Source: an uncultured Oscillospiraceae bacterium (lineage in GTDB: Bacteria; Bacillota; Clostridia; Oscillospirales; Acutalibacteraceae). From it: 36,760 bases of DNA. The position numbers were made by a program, and so were the translations under genes. The notes below the pieces were generated by a model that did no database searches, had not been told where the DNA came from, and worked only from the letters and a program-made list of their open reading frames with translations. The DNA lies in contig CAJUNQ010000075.1 in the NCBI GenBank assembly GCA_910587835.1, positions 1 through 36,760 of the forward strand, given 5' to 3'. Below are positions 25,006 to 31,901 of the stretch, piece by piece. The stretch's first letter is position 1. Each line of letters starts with the position of its first letter.

Positions 25006-25039
25006 GCGGCTGGAGCGAAAGCTCCGGCCGCTAACTTTT
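25006..25039 (+). terminator. Terminator after noc
   Basis: GCGGC-T-GGAGC, a GAAA tetraloop, then GCTCC-G-GCCGC (25006-25031) followed by TAACTTTTT. The T-run touches the parS site that starts at 25039. Confidence 0.85.
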
Positions 25040-25054
25040 TGTTTCACGTGGAAC
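25039..25054. promoter_or_regulatory. parS-like ParB-binding site upstream of soj
   Basis: TGTTTCACGTGGAACA, identical to the copy in mnmG (22324-22339), 93 bases before the soj start. It lies between the noc terminator and the soj promoter, so ParB bound here could also influence soj-parB transcription. Confidence 0.88.
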
Positions 25055-25104
25055 AAAAAAGTAAGGCAGAAGGTGATTTAGGGCTGGTAATACCCCGCGG
25101 TTTA

Positions 25105-25113
25105 TGGTATAAT
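25105..25113 (+). promoter_or_regulatory. Extended -10 promoter for soj-parB
   Basis: TGGTATAAT is an extended -10 (TG, one base, TATAAT). No good -35 is present at the proper distance (TGGTAA at 25085-25090). It is 33 bases before the soj ATG. Confidence 0.65.
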
Positions 25114-25146
25114 GAGTCAGAGAAAAAGGAATCGGAGAGAGGACCA

Positions 25147-25911
25147 ATGGGAAAGATAATCGCGATCGCTAACCAAAAGGGCGGCGTGGGAAAGACCACT
25201 ACCGCCGTAAATCTGGCCGCCTCCCTGGGCAGCATGGGAAAAAAGGTGCTGCTGGCTGACGCAGACCCCCAGGGCAACTCAACCAGCGGTGTAGGAGTGG
25301 ACCGCCGGAACTGCCCGGTTACCATGTATCAGGTGGTGATAGGCGGGGCCAAGGCAGGAGAGGCCATTTTCAAGACCCAGTTCAAAAACCTGGACCTGCT
25401 CCCTGCCAGTATTGATATGGCTGCGGCGGAAATTGAGCTGGTGGAGGTGGAGCGCAGAGAGGAGCGGCTGAAGGAGCCCCTCTCTACGGTGCGGGGGCAG
25501 TATGACTACATTTTTATCGACTGCCCGCCCTCCTTGGGGCTCATCACCACCAATGCCCTGAATGCTGCGGACACCATCCTCATTCCTATCCAGTGCGAGT
25601 ATTATGCTTTGGAAGGGCTGTCTCAGCTGATGAATACGGTGCGGCGGGTCAAGCGTCAGTATAACAGTATGCTGGATTTGGAGGGGGTTTTGCTGACCAT
25701 GTATGACGGGCGGCTGAACCTGACCCAGCAGGTGGTGGAGGAGGTCAAGAAGTATTTTCCCCGCAAGGTGTTCAAGACTGTGATCCCCCGGGCTGTGCGG
25801 CTGTCAGAGGCGCCGGGCTTTGGCCAGCCGGTGCTGTATTATGACAAGTTTTCCAAGGGCGCAAAGGCCTATCAGGAGCTGGCGGAGGAAGTTTTAAAAA
25901 CGAAGGGATAA
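25147..25911 (+). CDS. soj: Chromosome partitioning ATPase Soj (ParA)
   Basis: A ParA/MinD-type deviant Walker ATPase that works with ParB in origin segregation and regulates DnaA in Bacillus. The 254 residues from the ATG at 25147 begin MGKIIAIANQKGGVGKTTTA, with the deviant Walker A KGGVGKTT at 11-18. They include the switch region ADPQGNSTSGVG, DYIFIDCPPSLG and a C-terminal VIPRAVRLSEAPGFG. An earlier in-frame start inside parS is implausible; the ATG has GGAGAGAGG upstream. parB follows after six bases. Confidence 0.96.
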   Translation: MGKIIAIANQKGGVGKTTTAVNLAASLGSMGKKVLLADADPQGNSTSGVGVDRRNCPVTMYQVVIGGAKAGEAIFKTQFKNLDLLPASIDMAAAEIELVEVERREERLKEPLSTVRGQYDYIFIDCPPSLGLITTNALNAADTILIPIQCEYYALEGLSQLMNTVRRVKRQYNSMLDLEGVLLTMYDGRLNLTQQVVEEVKKYFPRKVFKTVIPRAVRLSEAPGFGQPVLYYDKFSKGAKAYQELAEEVLKTKG

Positions 25912-25917
25912 GGTGGC

Positions 25918-26781
25918 ATGAGTGTGAAAAAAAGAGGACTGGGCAAGGGGCTTGACGCCATATTCGCAGAAAATGTGGCGGACGGGGCTGAGGGCACAGT
26001 CACCATACGGATTGAGGAGATTGAGCCCAACCGGGAGCAGCCCCGGAAGGAATTTGACAGCGGGGCCCTGGCAGAGCTGGCAGAATCCATTGCCCAGCAT
26101 GGGGTGCTGCAGCCCTTGCTGCTGAGGCCCATGGTCAGCGGGGGCTACCGCATTGTGGCAGGTGAACGCCGGTGGCGGGCCTCCCGCATGGCAGGACTGT
26201 CAGAGGTGCCTGCTGTGGTGCGGGAGATGTCTGACGATGAGGAAATGCTGTTTGCCCTGATTGAGAATCTGCAGCGGGAGGACCTGACTCCCTTGGAGGA
26301 GGCTAGGGGCTTTCAGCGGCTCATCGACACCCAAGGGCTCACCCAGGAGGAGGCTGCCAGGGCTGTGGGAAAGTCCCGGCCGGCAGTAGCCAATGCCCTG
26401 CGCTTGCTGAACCTGCCTGAGGACATTCAGCAGATGGTGGAGAAGGGGGAGATTTCAGCCGGCCACGCCCGGACGCTGTTAAGCTTTGGCGATGAGGAAG
26501 AAATGCGCCTGGCAGCGGAAAAGGCAAAGGCAGGGGCCTCGGTGCGGGAGTTGGAGGCCATGGCAAAAAAGCCCCCTCAGGGAGAGAAAAAGGCAGCGGC
26601 CCGATCTACCCAGCCCAGCCAGTTTTACGCTGAGGCCCAGTTGGCGGTAGGGGACTATCTGGGCCGGAAGGTAAAGGTGGCGGGCACCAAGAAAAAGGGC
26701 GTGCTGCAAATTGAGTTCTATGGCGAGGAGGATTTACAGAACCTTCTCAGCGATTTGAAACTACAGGATAAGGAGAATTGA
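25918..26781 (+). CDS. parB: Chromosome partitioning protein ParB (Spo0J)
   Basis: A CTP-dependent sliding clamp that loads at parS and recruits SMC condensin. The 287 residues start MSVKKRGLGKGLDAIF, a motif that stimulates the Soj ATPase. They continue with NREQPRKEFD, the CTP-binding GERRWRASRMAG, IENLQREDLTPLEEA, the HTH LTQEEAARAVGKSRPAVANAL, and a C-terminal dimer domain ending GVLQIEFYGEEDLQNLL. It is co-transcribed with soj. serS begins only two bases after the stop, so it is likely translationally linked. Confidence 0.96.
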   Translation: MSVKKRGLGKGLDAIFAENVADGAEGTVTIRIEEIEPNREQPRKEFDSGALAELAESIAQHGVLQPLLLRPMVSGGYRIVAGERRWRASRMAGLSEVPAVVREMSDDEEMLFALIENLQREDLTPLEEARGFQRLIDTQGLTQEEAARAVGKSRPAVANALRLLNLPEDIQQMVEKGEISAGHARTLLSFGDEEEMRLAAEKAKAGASVRELEAMAKKPPQGEKKAAARSTQPSQFYAEAQLAVGDYLGRKVKVAGTKKKGVLQIEFYGEEDLQNLLSDLKLQDKEN

Positions 26782-26782
26782 C

Positions 26783-28060
26783 ATGCTGGATATCAAGCTG
26801 GTAAGGACCAACCCGGAGCTGGTCAAGGAGAATATCAAGAAGAAATTTCAGGACCAAAAGCTTGCCCTGGTAGATGAGGTTCTGGAGCTGGATCAGGCCT
26901 TTCGGGCCAGCAAGGCCAGGGGAGACGAGCTGCGGCAGCAGCGGAACACAGTCAGCAAGGAAATTGGCAGGCTGATGAAGGAGGGGAAGAAGGACGAGGC
27001 CGAGGAGACCAAAAAGCAGGTAGCCGCCATTGCCGGTGAGCTGGAAGCCATGGAGAAAAAAGAGGCGGAGATGACCGAGGAGATCAAAAGGCGCATGATG
27101 GTCATTCCCAATATTATTGACGATTCTGTCCCCATTGGCCATGACGACAGTGAGAATGTGGAGCTGGAGCGTTTTGGCGAGCCAGTGGCGCCGGATTTTG
27201 AGGTCCCCTACCACACAGACATTATGGAGCGCCTGAGTGGCATTGACCTGGACAGTGCCCGGCGCACCAGCGGCAACGGCTTCTATTATCTTATGGGGGA
27301 CATTGCCCGGCTGCACGAGGCCATTCTGGCCTTTGCCCGGGACTTTATGATTGACAAGGGCTTTACCTACTGTATTCCGCCCTTTATGATCCGCAGCGAC
27401 GTAGTCACCGGTGTGATGAGCTTTGCGGAGATGGAGAACATGATGTACAAGATTGAGGGAGAGGACCTGTACCTTATCGGCACCAGCGAACACAGCATGA
27501 TCGGAAAATTCGCCGGAAATCTGATGACTGAGGACCAACTGCCCCAGACCCTCACCAGCTATTCCCCCTGCTTCCGTAAGGAGGTGGGAGCCCACGGAAT
27601 TGAGGAGCGGGGGGTGTACCGCATCCACCAGTTTGAAAAGCAGGAGATGATTGTGGTCTGCAAGCCCGAGGAGAGCATGGAGTGGTATCACAAAATGTGG
27701 CAATATTCGGTGGAGTTCTTCCGGGCGTTGGACATTCCCGTGCGGACGCTGGAATGCTGCTCTGGCGACCTGGCCGACCTGAAGGTGAAGTCGGTGGATG
27801 TAGAGGCCTGGTCTCCCCGGCAGAAGAAGTATTTTGAGGTAGGCAGCTGCTCTAACATGGGAGACGCTCAGGCCCGGCGGCTGGGCATCCGGGTGAAGAA
27901 CACAGAGGGCAACTACTTCCCTCACACTCTGAACAACACGGTAGTGGCCCCGCCCCGGATGCTCATCGCCTTCCTGGAGAACAACCTCCAGGCGGACGGC
28001 ACGGTGAAGATTCCGGAGGCACTGCGGATGTATATGGGCGGAAAAGAGCTCATCGGATAA
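26783..28060 (+). CDS. serS: Seryl-tRNA synthetase
   Basis: A class II aminoacyl-tRNA synthetase charging tRNA-Ser. The 425 residues begin MLDIKLVRTNPELVKENIKK, with the N-terminal coiled-coil arm (about 25-100) that binds the long variable arm of tRNA-Ser. Motif 2 is in SPCFRKEVGAHG plus GVYRIHQFEKQEM, and motif 3 in NNTVVAPPRMLIAFLENN. AAGGAG lies before the ATG, inside the end of parB. No T-box or own promoter is visible, so it depends on soj-parB transcription. Confidence 0.97.
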   Translation: MLDIKLVRTNPELVKENIKKKFQDQKLALVDEVLELDQAFRASKARGDELRQQRNTVSKEIGRLMKEGKKDEAEETKKQVAAIAGELEAMEKKEAEMTEEIKRRMMVIPNIIDDSVPIGHDDSENVELERFGEPVAPDFEVPYHTDIMERLSGIDLDSARRTSGNGFYYLMGDIARLHEAILAFARDFMIDKGFTYCIPPFMIRSDVVTGVMSFAEMENMMYKIEGEDLYLIGTSEHSMIGKFAGNLMTEDQLPQTLTSYSPCFRKEVGAHGIEERGVYRIHQFEKQEMIVVCKPEESMEWYHKMWQYSVEFFRALDIPVRTLECCSGDLADLKVKSVDVEAWSPRQKKYFEVGSCSNMGDAQARRLGIRVKNTEGNYFPHTLNNTVVAPPRMLIAFLENNLQADGTVKIPEALRMYMGGKELIG

Positions 28061-28072
28061 AAGGAGGGGGCC

Positions 28073-28420
28073 ATGGAGCGAAAAACCTTGATCTGGCTGC
28101 TGTGTACGGCGGCGCTCAGGCTGGGAATGCTGGGAACCGCCAGAATCACCTCTGTGGACGGCTTTATGGTGGCGGTCCTGCTGGAATTTTTCGTGGTATG
28201 CCCGCTGTGGTCCCTGGCCACGGGAATTTTCGCTGGCTGGGACGGAAGGCTCCGCTGGTGGCTGGCTGCGGCGAATTCCCTCCTGTTCCTCCTGAGCAGC
28301 TGGATTTTCCTGGAAATGGGACAGCTGGATTTCCTCTATTTTACCCTGGTCTATCTGGCCATTGGCCTGCTGAGCACATGGATCACCGCCATGGCCCGGC
28401 GGAAATACGCGAAGAGATAG
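28073..28420 (+). CDS. Small four-helix membrane protein of unknown function
   Basis: A 115-residue hydrophobic protein. Four membrane helices are likely (about 5-22, 28-53, 60-80 and 85-107), separated by short basic turns, and the C-terminus ARRKYAKR is positively charged and therefore cytosolic. No family is recognised. A very good AAGGAGGGGG lies before its ATG, 12 bases after serS, so it is the last gene of that transcript. A strong terminator follows directly. Confidence 0.75.
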   Translation: MERKTLIWLLCTAALRLGMLGTARITSVDGFMVAVLLEFFVVCPLWSLATGIFAGWDGRLRWWLAAANSLLFLLSSWIFLEMGQLDFLYFTLVYLAIGLLSTWITAMARRKYAKR

Positions 28421-28422
28421 AA

Positions 28423-28459
28423 AAAAGCCATCCAGAACATCTCATTCTGGATGGCTTTT
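28423..28459. terminator. Bidirectional terminator between membrane protein and VOC gene
   Basis: A 15-base perfect stem AAAAGCCATCCAGAA (28423-28437) with TTCTGGATGGCTTTT (28445-28459). The A-run and T-run flank it, so it serves both the plus-strand serS transcript and the convergent VOC gene that ends at 28466. Confidence 0.92.
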
Positions 28460-28465
28460 CTGCCG

Positions 28466-28882
28466 CTATATTTCGTCTCCAGGCTGGAAATCCTCCGGCG
28501 GGCGGTGGTTGGGCAGGGAGAGGAACCAGTTCACCCCAAACCGGTCTGTCACAGAGGCTGCGCAAGGGCTCCAAGGCAGCTCGCGAATCTCCATTTTCAC
28601 ATGACCGCCCTCCTTCAGCAGCGCAAAAGCCTGCCGAAGGGCCTCCTCGGTGTGAAAGGTGCGGCCCAGCTCAATGGGGTTACCCACAGGCTTGGGACTG
28701 TCCTGGGGGGCCTCCACCACAGACAGGGCCTCCTGTTCGCCGTCCAGCAGCTCTGAGTGAAAATAGCTGCCGTCCTCATTCAGCACATGATAGCCCAGGG
28801 TAAGCCCGAAAGCCCTCAGATAGAGGTCCACCGCCTCCTTGCTGTTCTTCACATAGATGCCGATGCCAAAGGAAAAATCCAT
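28466..28882 (-). CDS. VOC-family (glyoxalase/PhnB-like) protein
   Basis: A 138-residue vicinal-oxygen-chelate fold protein, PhnB-like subgroup. It has FSFGIGIYVKNSKEAVDLYL near the start, FGLTLGYHV, and a C-terminal CAASVTDRFGVNWFLSLP, which is the typical D-FGV-W-L ending. The metal ligands cannot be set with confidence and the substrate is unknown. I start at the ATG at 28882; an ATG at 28918 has no ribosome site and adds 12 odd residues. AAAGGA lies 11 bases upstream. It is read from a promoter at 29024-29052 through a structured leader of about 135 bases. Confidence 0.85.
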   Translation of the reverse strand: MDFSFGIGIYVKNSKEAVDLYLRAFGLTLGYHVLNEDGSYFHSELLDGEQEALSVVEAPQDSPKPVGNPIELGRTFHTEEALRQAFALLKEGGHVKMEIRELPWSPCAASVTDRFGVNWFLSLPNHRPPEDFQPGDEI

Positions 28883-28986
28883 AACCCATCTCGTCCTTTC
28901 ATTTTTGTGACATGACATAGTTAACGCAGTTCAAAGAGGTACTACCGCATTGTACCTGGCGGCACAAGCATGTCCGCGCTGCCCTG

Positions 28987-29016
28987 CTTGAAAATCACTA
29001 TTTGCTGATTTTCAAG
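28987..29016 (-). repeat. Perfect 11-bp hairpin at the 5' end of the VOC leader
   Basis: CTTGAAAATCA (28987-28997) pairs with TGATTTTCAAG (29006-29016) around an 8-base loop. It lies right at the predicted transcription start on the minus strand, so it would cap the mRNA with a 5' stem, often a stabilising feature. No known riboswitch is recognised in the leader (28883-29016). Confidence 0.6.
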
Positions 29017-29023
29017 TGCGTTT

Positions 29024-29052
29024 ACTATATCACATGGCATGGGGAAAGTCAA
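29024..29052 (-). promoter_or_regulatory. Promoter of the VOC gene
   Basis: On the minus strand: TTGACT (29047-29052), a 17-base spacer and TATAGT (29024-29029). Confidence 0.75.
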
Positions 29053-29055
29053 GAA

Positions 29056-29084
29056 AAGCCGCTGTCCTGTTCAGGCAGCGGCTT
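29056..29084 (-). terminator. Terminator after the 29102-29605 lipoprotein gene
   Basis: Arms 29056-29064 and 29076-29084 (AAGCCGCTG / CAGCGGCTT) plus four more pairs (CCTG/CAGG). Read on the minus strand it is followed by TTTTCTT. It touches the VOC promoter. Confidence 0.8.
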
Positions 29085-29101
29085 GATTTGTGATTTTATG
29101 C

Positions 29102-29605
29102 TCAGGAGTGAAAGCTGACGAACAGGTCGACAACCTCATCCCGCTTTTCCGTGTTCAGCTGGTCGTTACTGGCGTCGGTGTAGATCATCATATACTTGCC
29201 GCTGAGGGTGGCGGGGACGTCGTTGCCGAGCAGGGTGAAGAAGCCTTTCTCCTTTACGCTGTCCAGACACTCCTTGGCCTTGCTGTCAGAGCTGTCCAGG
29301 TCGAACTCATAAAACTCCACCTGCGCGGTGCTGCTGTTGAATTTGAACCGGTAGCGGTAGCCCCCCACAGCGCCAATCTCCTTGTAGGACATCTCAACCC
29401 TTTCGCCGGCCACTGCGTGATTCTCCTGCATGTATTCACACAGACCGTCCAGGTTGTCCTCAAAGCCGTCAGGCGAAACAGCTGTCTGCTGAATGCCGGA
29501 GGAGGGGGACTCAAGAGTTTCCAGCTGCTCCACAGGTCCGCCACAGGCAGCCAGCGTCAACACAAAAAGGCCGGCCGCTGCCAGACCCGCTATTCTTTTC
29601 CACAT
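29102..29605 (-). CDS. Putative lipoprotein
   Basis: A 167-residue exported protein. Residues 1-20 form a signal peptide (MWKR basic start, hydrophobic AGLAAAGLFVLTL) with the lipobox LAAC, so it is lipid-anchored outside the membrane. The mature part is small, acidic and mixed alpha/beta (YRYRFKFNSSTAQVEFYEFD), with no family I can name. I start at the ATG at 29605 because GAGGTG lies nine bases upstream; a GTG at 29614 would sit inside that site. It lies downstream of the tRNA genes on the same strand and ends at its own terminator. Confidence 0.78.
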   Translation of the reverse strand: MWKRIAGLAAAGLFVLTLAACGGPVEQLETLESPSSGIQQTAVSPDGFEDNLDGLCEYMQENHAVAGERVEMSYKEIGAVGGYRYRFKFNSSTAQVEFYEFDLDSSDSKAKECLDSVKEKGFFTLLGNDVPATLSGKYMMIYTDASNDQLNTEKRDEVVDLFVSFHS

Positions 29606-29641
29606 CAACAGCACCTCAAATCATAAAAAATTCAGGATAAA

Positions 29642-29671
29642 AGAAAAACGCCGCAGCTTTACGCCCAGCGT
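29642..29671 (-). terminator. Probable terminator of the tRNA-Met/tRNA-Glu transcript
   Basis: On the minus strand, an imperfect GC stem (29663-29671 with 29648-29657) is followed by TTTTTCTTTT. It lies 67 bases after tRNA-Glu. Confidence 0.55.
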
Positions 29672-29737
29672 CCTTCCTTGGTTTGCCCAGGTCCTGCCAA
29701 GAACACACCGCTCTCGGCCTCCGGACCCCGACTCATT

Positions 29738-29812
29738 TGGTGACCCGGACGAGAATCGAACTCGTGTTACCGCCGTGAAAGGGCGGTGTCTTAGCCGCTT
29801 GACCACCGGGCC
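29738..29812 (-). tRNA. tRNA-Glu (anticodon TTC)
   Basis: On the minus strand the cloverleaf is clear. The acceptor is GGCCCGG with CCGGGTC (one G-U pair), the anticodon arm is CCGCC-CTTTCAC-GGCGG with TTC, and the T-arm has GAGTTCGATTCTC. The CCA end is encoded (complement of 29738-29740). It follows tRNA-Met by three bases. Confidence 0.96.
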
Positions 29813-29815
29813 ATT

Positions 29816-29892
29816 TGGTAGCGGTAAATGGATTTGAACCATCGACACATCGGGTATGAACCGATTGCTCTAGCCAACTGAGCTATACCGCC
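29816..29892 (-). tRNA. tRNA-Met (anticodon CAT), elongator-like
   Basis: On the minus strand: acceptor GGCGGTA with TACCGCT, D-arm GCTCAGTTGGCTAGAGC, and anticodon arm ATCGG-TTCATAC-CCGAT with CAT. The T-arm has GATGGTTCAAATCCATT and CCA is encoded. The first pair is G-U rather than the C-A mismatch of initiators, so I read it as elongator Met; a CAT tRNA modified to read isoleucine AUA cannot be fully excluded. Confidence 0.92.
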
Positions 29893-29923
29893 ATATTGCG
29901 CCCCGTCCTGCGGGACGCTCTTA

Positions 29924-29952
29924 ATTATACTGCATTGAAAAGAGAATGTCAA
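29924..29952 (-). promoter_or_regulatory. Consensus promoter of the tRNA pair
   Basis: On the minus strand: TTGACA (29947-29952), exactly 17 bases, then TATAAT (29924-29929). It is a perfect sigma-A promoter, 32 bases before tRNA-Met. Confidence 0.93.
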
Positions 29953-29987
29953 TAGCTTTTTCGTGAATTTTTCAGAAAAATTGTCCT

Positions 29988-31466
29988 TTAAGAGAGAACC
30001 GAGTAGTTGGGCGCCTCTTTGGTGATTTGAATGTCGTGGGGATGGCTCTCCTTCAGCCCCGCGCCGGTGATGCGCACAAACTGAGCCCTGTCGTGGAGCT
30101 CCTGGATGGCGCCGCAGCCTGTGTAGCCCATGCCTGAGCGCAGGCCACCCAGCAGCTGGAAGATGGTCTCAGCCAAAGGCCCCTTGTAGGGCACTCGGCC
30201 CTCCACGCCCTCAGGCACAAACTTCTTCTGCTCTCCCTGGAAGTACCGGTCGCTGCTGCCCCTGCCCATGGCCCCCAGACTGCCCATGCCCCGGTAGACC
30301 TTGAACTGACGGCCCTGATAGAGCTCGTAGTCTCCGGGAGCCTCCTTGCAGCCGGCTACCATAGAGCCCAGCATGACAGCCTCAGCCCCTGCCGCCAGAG
30401 CCTTGACAATATCGCCGCTGTACTTGATGCCGCCGTCGGCAATGACAGGGACATTGTGCTTGCTGGCCTCGCTGGCCGCGTCAAACACAGCGGTGACCTG
30501 GGGCACGCCAATGCCTGCCACTACCCGGGTGGTGCAGATTGAGCCAGGGCCAATGCCCACCTTGACGCAGTCCGCCCCTGCATCGATCAGGGCTTTTGCC
30601 CCCTCGGCCGTGGCTATGTTGCCGGCAATGACCGGCAGATTGGGGTAGGCCCCCTTGACCTTTGCCACAGCCTTGATGATCCCGTCGTTATGACCGTGGG
30701 CAGAGTCCAGAGCCACCACGTCGACCTGAGCCTCCACCAGAGCGGCAACCCGGTCCAGCACATCGGCAGTGCCGCCAATGGCCGCGCCGCACAGCAGCCG
30801 GCCGCTCTGGTCTCTGGCAGAGTTGGGGTAGCGCACAGCCTTCTCAATGTCTTTAATGGTAATCAGGCCCTTCAGGCGCATATTGCCGTCCACCAGGGGC
30901 AGCTTCTCAATGCGGTGCTTTCTGAGAATCTCCTGGGCCTGCTTCAAAGTGGTGCCCACCGGCGCGGTAATGAGGGGCTCCCGGGTCATCACGTTTTTTA
31001 CCGGCTGATTGAAGTCCTCGCCCTCCATAAAGCGCAGGTCCCGGTTGGTGATAATGCCTACCAGCACCCCGTCCTCGCAGATGGGGACCCCGGAAATTTT
31101 AAAGCGGCCCATCAGCTCCTCTGCTTCCTTCACCAGGCTGTCAGGAGAAAGGAAGAAGGGGTTTGCGATGACGCCGTTTTCGGAGCGCTTCACCCGGTCC
31201 ACCTGGTCGGCCTGGCGCTCAATGGTCATATTCTTGTGGATGATGCCCAGACCTCCCTCCCGGGCAATGGCAATGGCCATGTCAGACTCTGTGACCGTAT
31301 CCATGGCAGCAGTGAGAATGGGGGCGTTCAGGCGGATGGTTTTGGTGAGCTGGGCGGAAAAATCCACCTCGCTGGGCAGCACATGGGACTCGGCGGGGAT
31401 GAGGAGGACGTCGTCAAAGGTAAGGCCCTCTTTGACAAACTTTTGTTGGAAGTCCATTTTCAGCAT
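29988..31466 (-). CDS. guaB: Inosine-5'-monophosphate dehydrogenase
   Basis: The NAD-dependent enzyme turning IMP into XMP, the rate-limiting step to GMP. It forms tetramers in the cytosol. The 492 residues have the TIM barrel interrupted by two CBS domains (about 95-210). The catalytic loop is GPGSICTTRV, with the nucleophile cysteine at about residue 305, then GMGSLGAM and the flap near YFQGEQKKFVPEGVEG. I start at the ATG at 31466 (AGAGAG about seven bases upstream); ATGs at 31487 and 31457 are alternatives. Its own promoter lies at 31533-31561. It opposes the replication direction expected for this arm. Confidence 0.96.
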   Translation of the reverse strand: MLKMDFQQKFVKEGLTFDDVLLIPAESHVLPSEVDFSAQLTKTIRLNAPILTAAMDTVTESDMAIAIAREGGLGIIHKNMTIERQADQVDRVKRSENGVIANPFFLSPDSLVKEAEELMGRFKISGVPICEDGVLVGIITNRDLRFMEGEDFNQPVKNVMTREPLITAPVGTTLKQAQEILRKHRIEKLPLVDGNMRLKGLITIKDIEKAVRYPNSARDQSGRLLCGAAIGGTADVLDRVAALVEAQVDVVALDSAHGHNDGIIKAVAKVKGAYPNLPVIAGNIATAEGAKALIDAGADCVKVGIGPGSICTTRVVAGIGVPQVTAVFDAASEASKHNVPVIADGGIKYSGDIVKALAAGAEAVMLGSMVAGCKEAPGDYELYQGRQFKVYRGMGSLGAMGRGSSDRYFQGEQKKFVPEGVEGRVPYKGPLAETIFQLLGGLRSGMGYTGCGAIQELHDRAQFVRITGAGLKESHPHDIQITKEAPNYSVLS

Positions 31467-31532
31467 AAGCACACTCTCTTTCCTCATTTAGTTTTTGGGA
31501 CAGGGGGGATTTGGGGCTGTTATTAAATGAAA

Positions 31533-31561
31533 ATTATAACACTGGCAGAGAAAAATTTCAA
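31533..31561 (-). promoter_or_regulatory. guaB promoter
   Basis: On the minus strand: TTGAAA (31556-31561), a 17-base spacer and TATAAT (31533-31538), about 65 bases before the guaB start. Confidence 0.85.
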
Positions 31562-31706
31562 GCAGGAAGACGAAAGAAATGCCGACGAAAAAAGTGGTGG
31601 AAAATGGCGGTTTATCGGGTAAAAATCATGAATAGGGGAGAATGCCGCAGTCAGAGAGAGCTTTAGAGCGTGGCATTGGGCGAGATTTCCTGTCGCAGGT
31701 CAAGAC

Positions 31707-31739
31707 TTTTCCACAGAGCTCTGCGCTCACTGTGGATAT
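31707..31739. promoter_or_regulatory. Pair of DnaA-box-like sequences between guaB and MFS gene
   Basis: TTTTCCACA (31707-31715) and, inverted, TGTGGATAT (31731-31739, that is ATATCCACA) are each one base off the DnaA box TTATCCACA. They lie in a 414-base gap (31488-31901) that otherwise holds the guaB and MFS promoters. Confidence 0.5.
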
Positions 31740-31823
31740 CCTGCAAAAATAGGTAAAAAAACCACAGGCACCCGGAGGTTTTTCTGATTAAAGTGAGAAG
31801 AAAAAGTATTTTGCCAAACCGCC

Positions 31824-31851
31824 TTGACAAGCGCGGCATGAGAGCTATAAT
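31824..31851 (+). promoter_or_regulatory. Promoter of the MFS gene
   Basis: TTGACA (31824-31829), a 16-base spacer and TATAAT (31846-31851), about 50 bases before the gene. Confidence 0.85.
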
Positions 31852-31901
31852 CTTCTTAAGTTCTCCGGCTGTACCGGCTGGAAAGGAGTTATCAACCAAT
31901 T

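Noticed and set aside
29967..29983. AATTTTTC-A-GAAAAATT next to the guaB stop as a terminator
   Set aside because: It is an all-AT short palindrome with little stability and no clear T-run beyond the stem.
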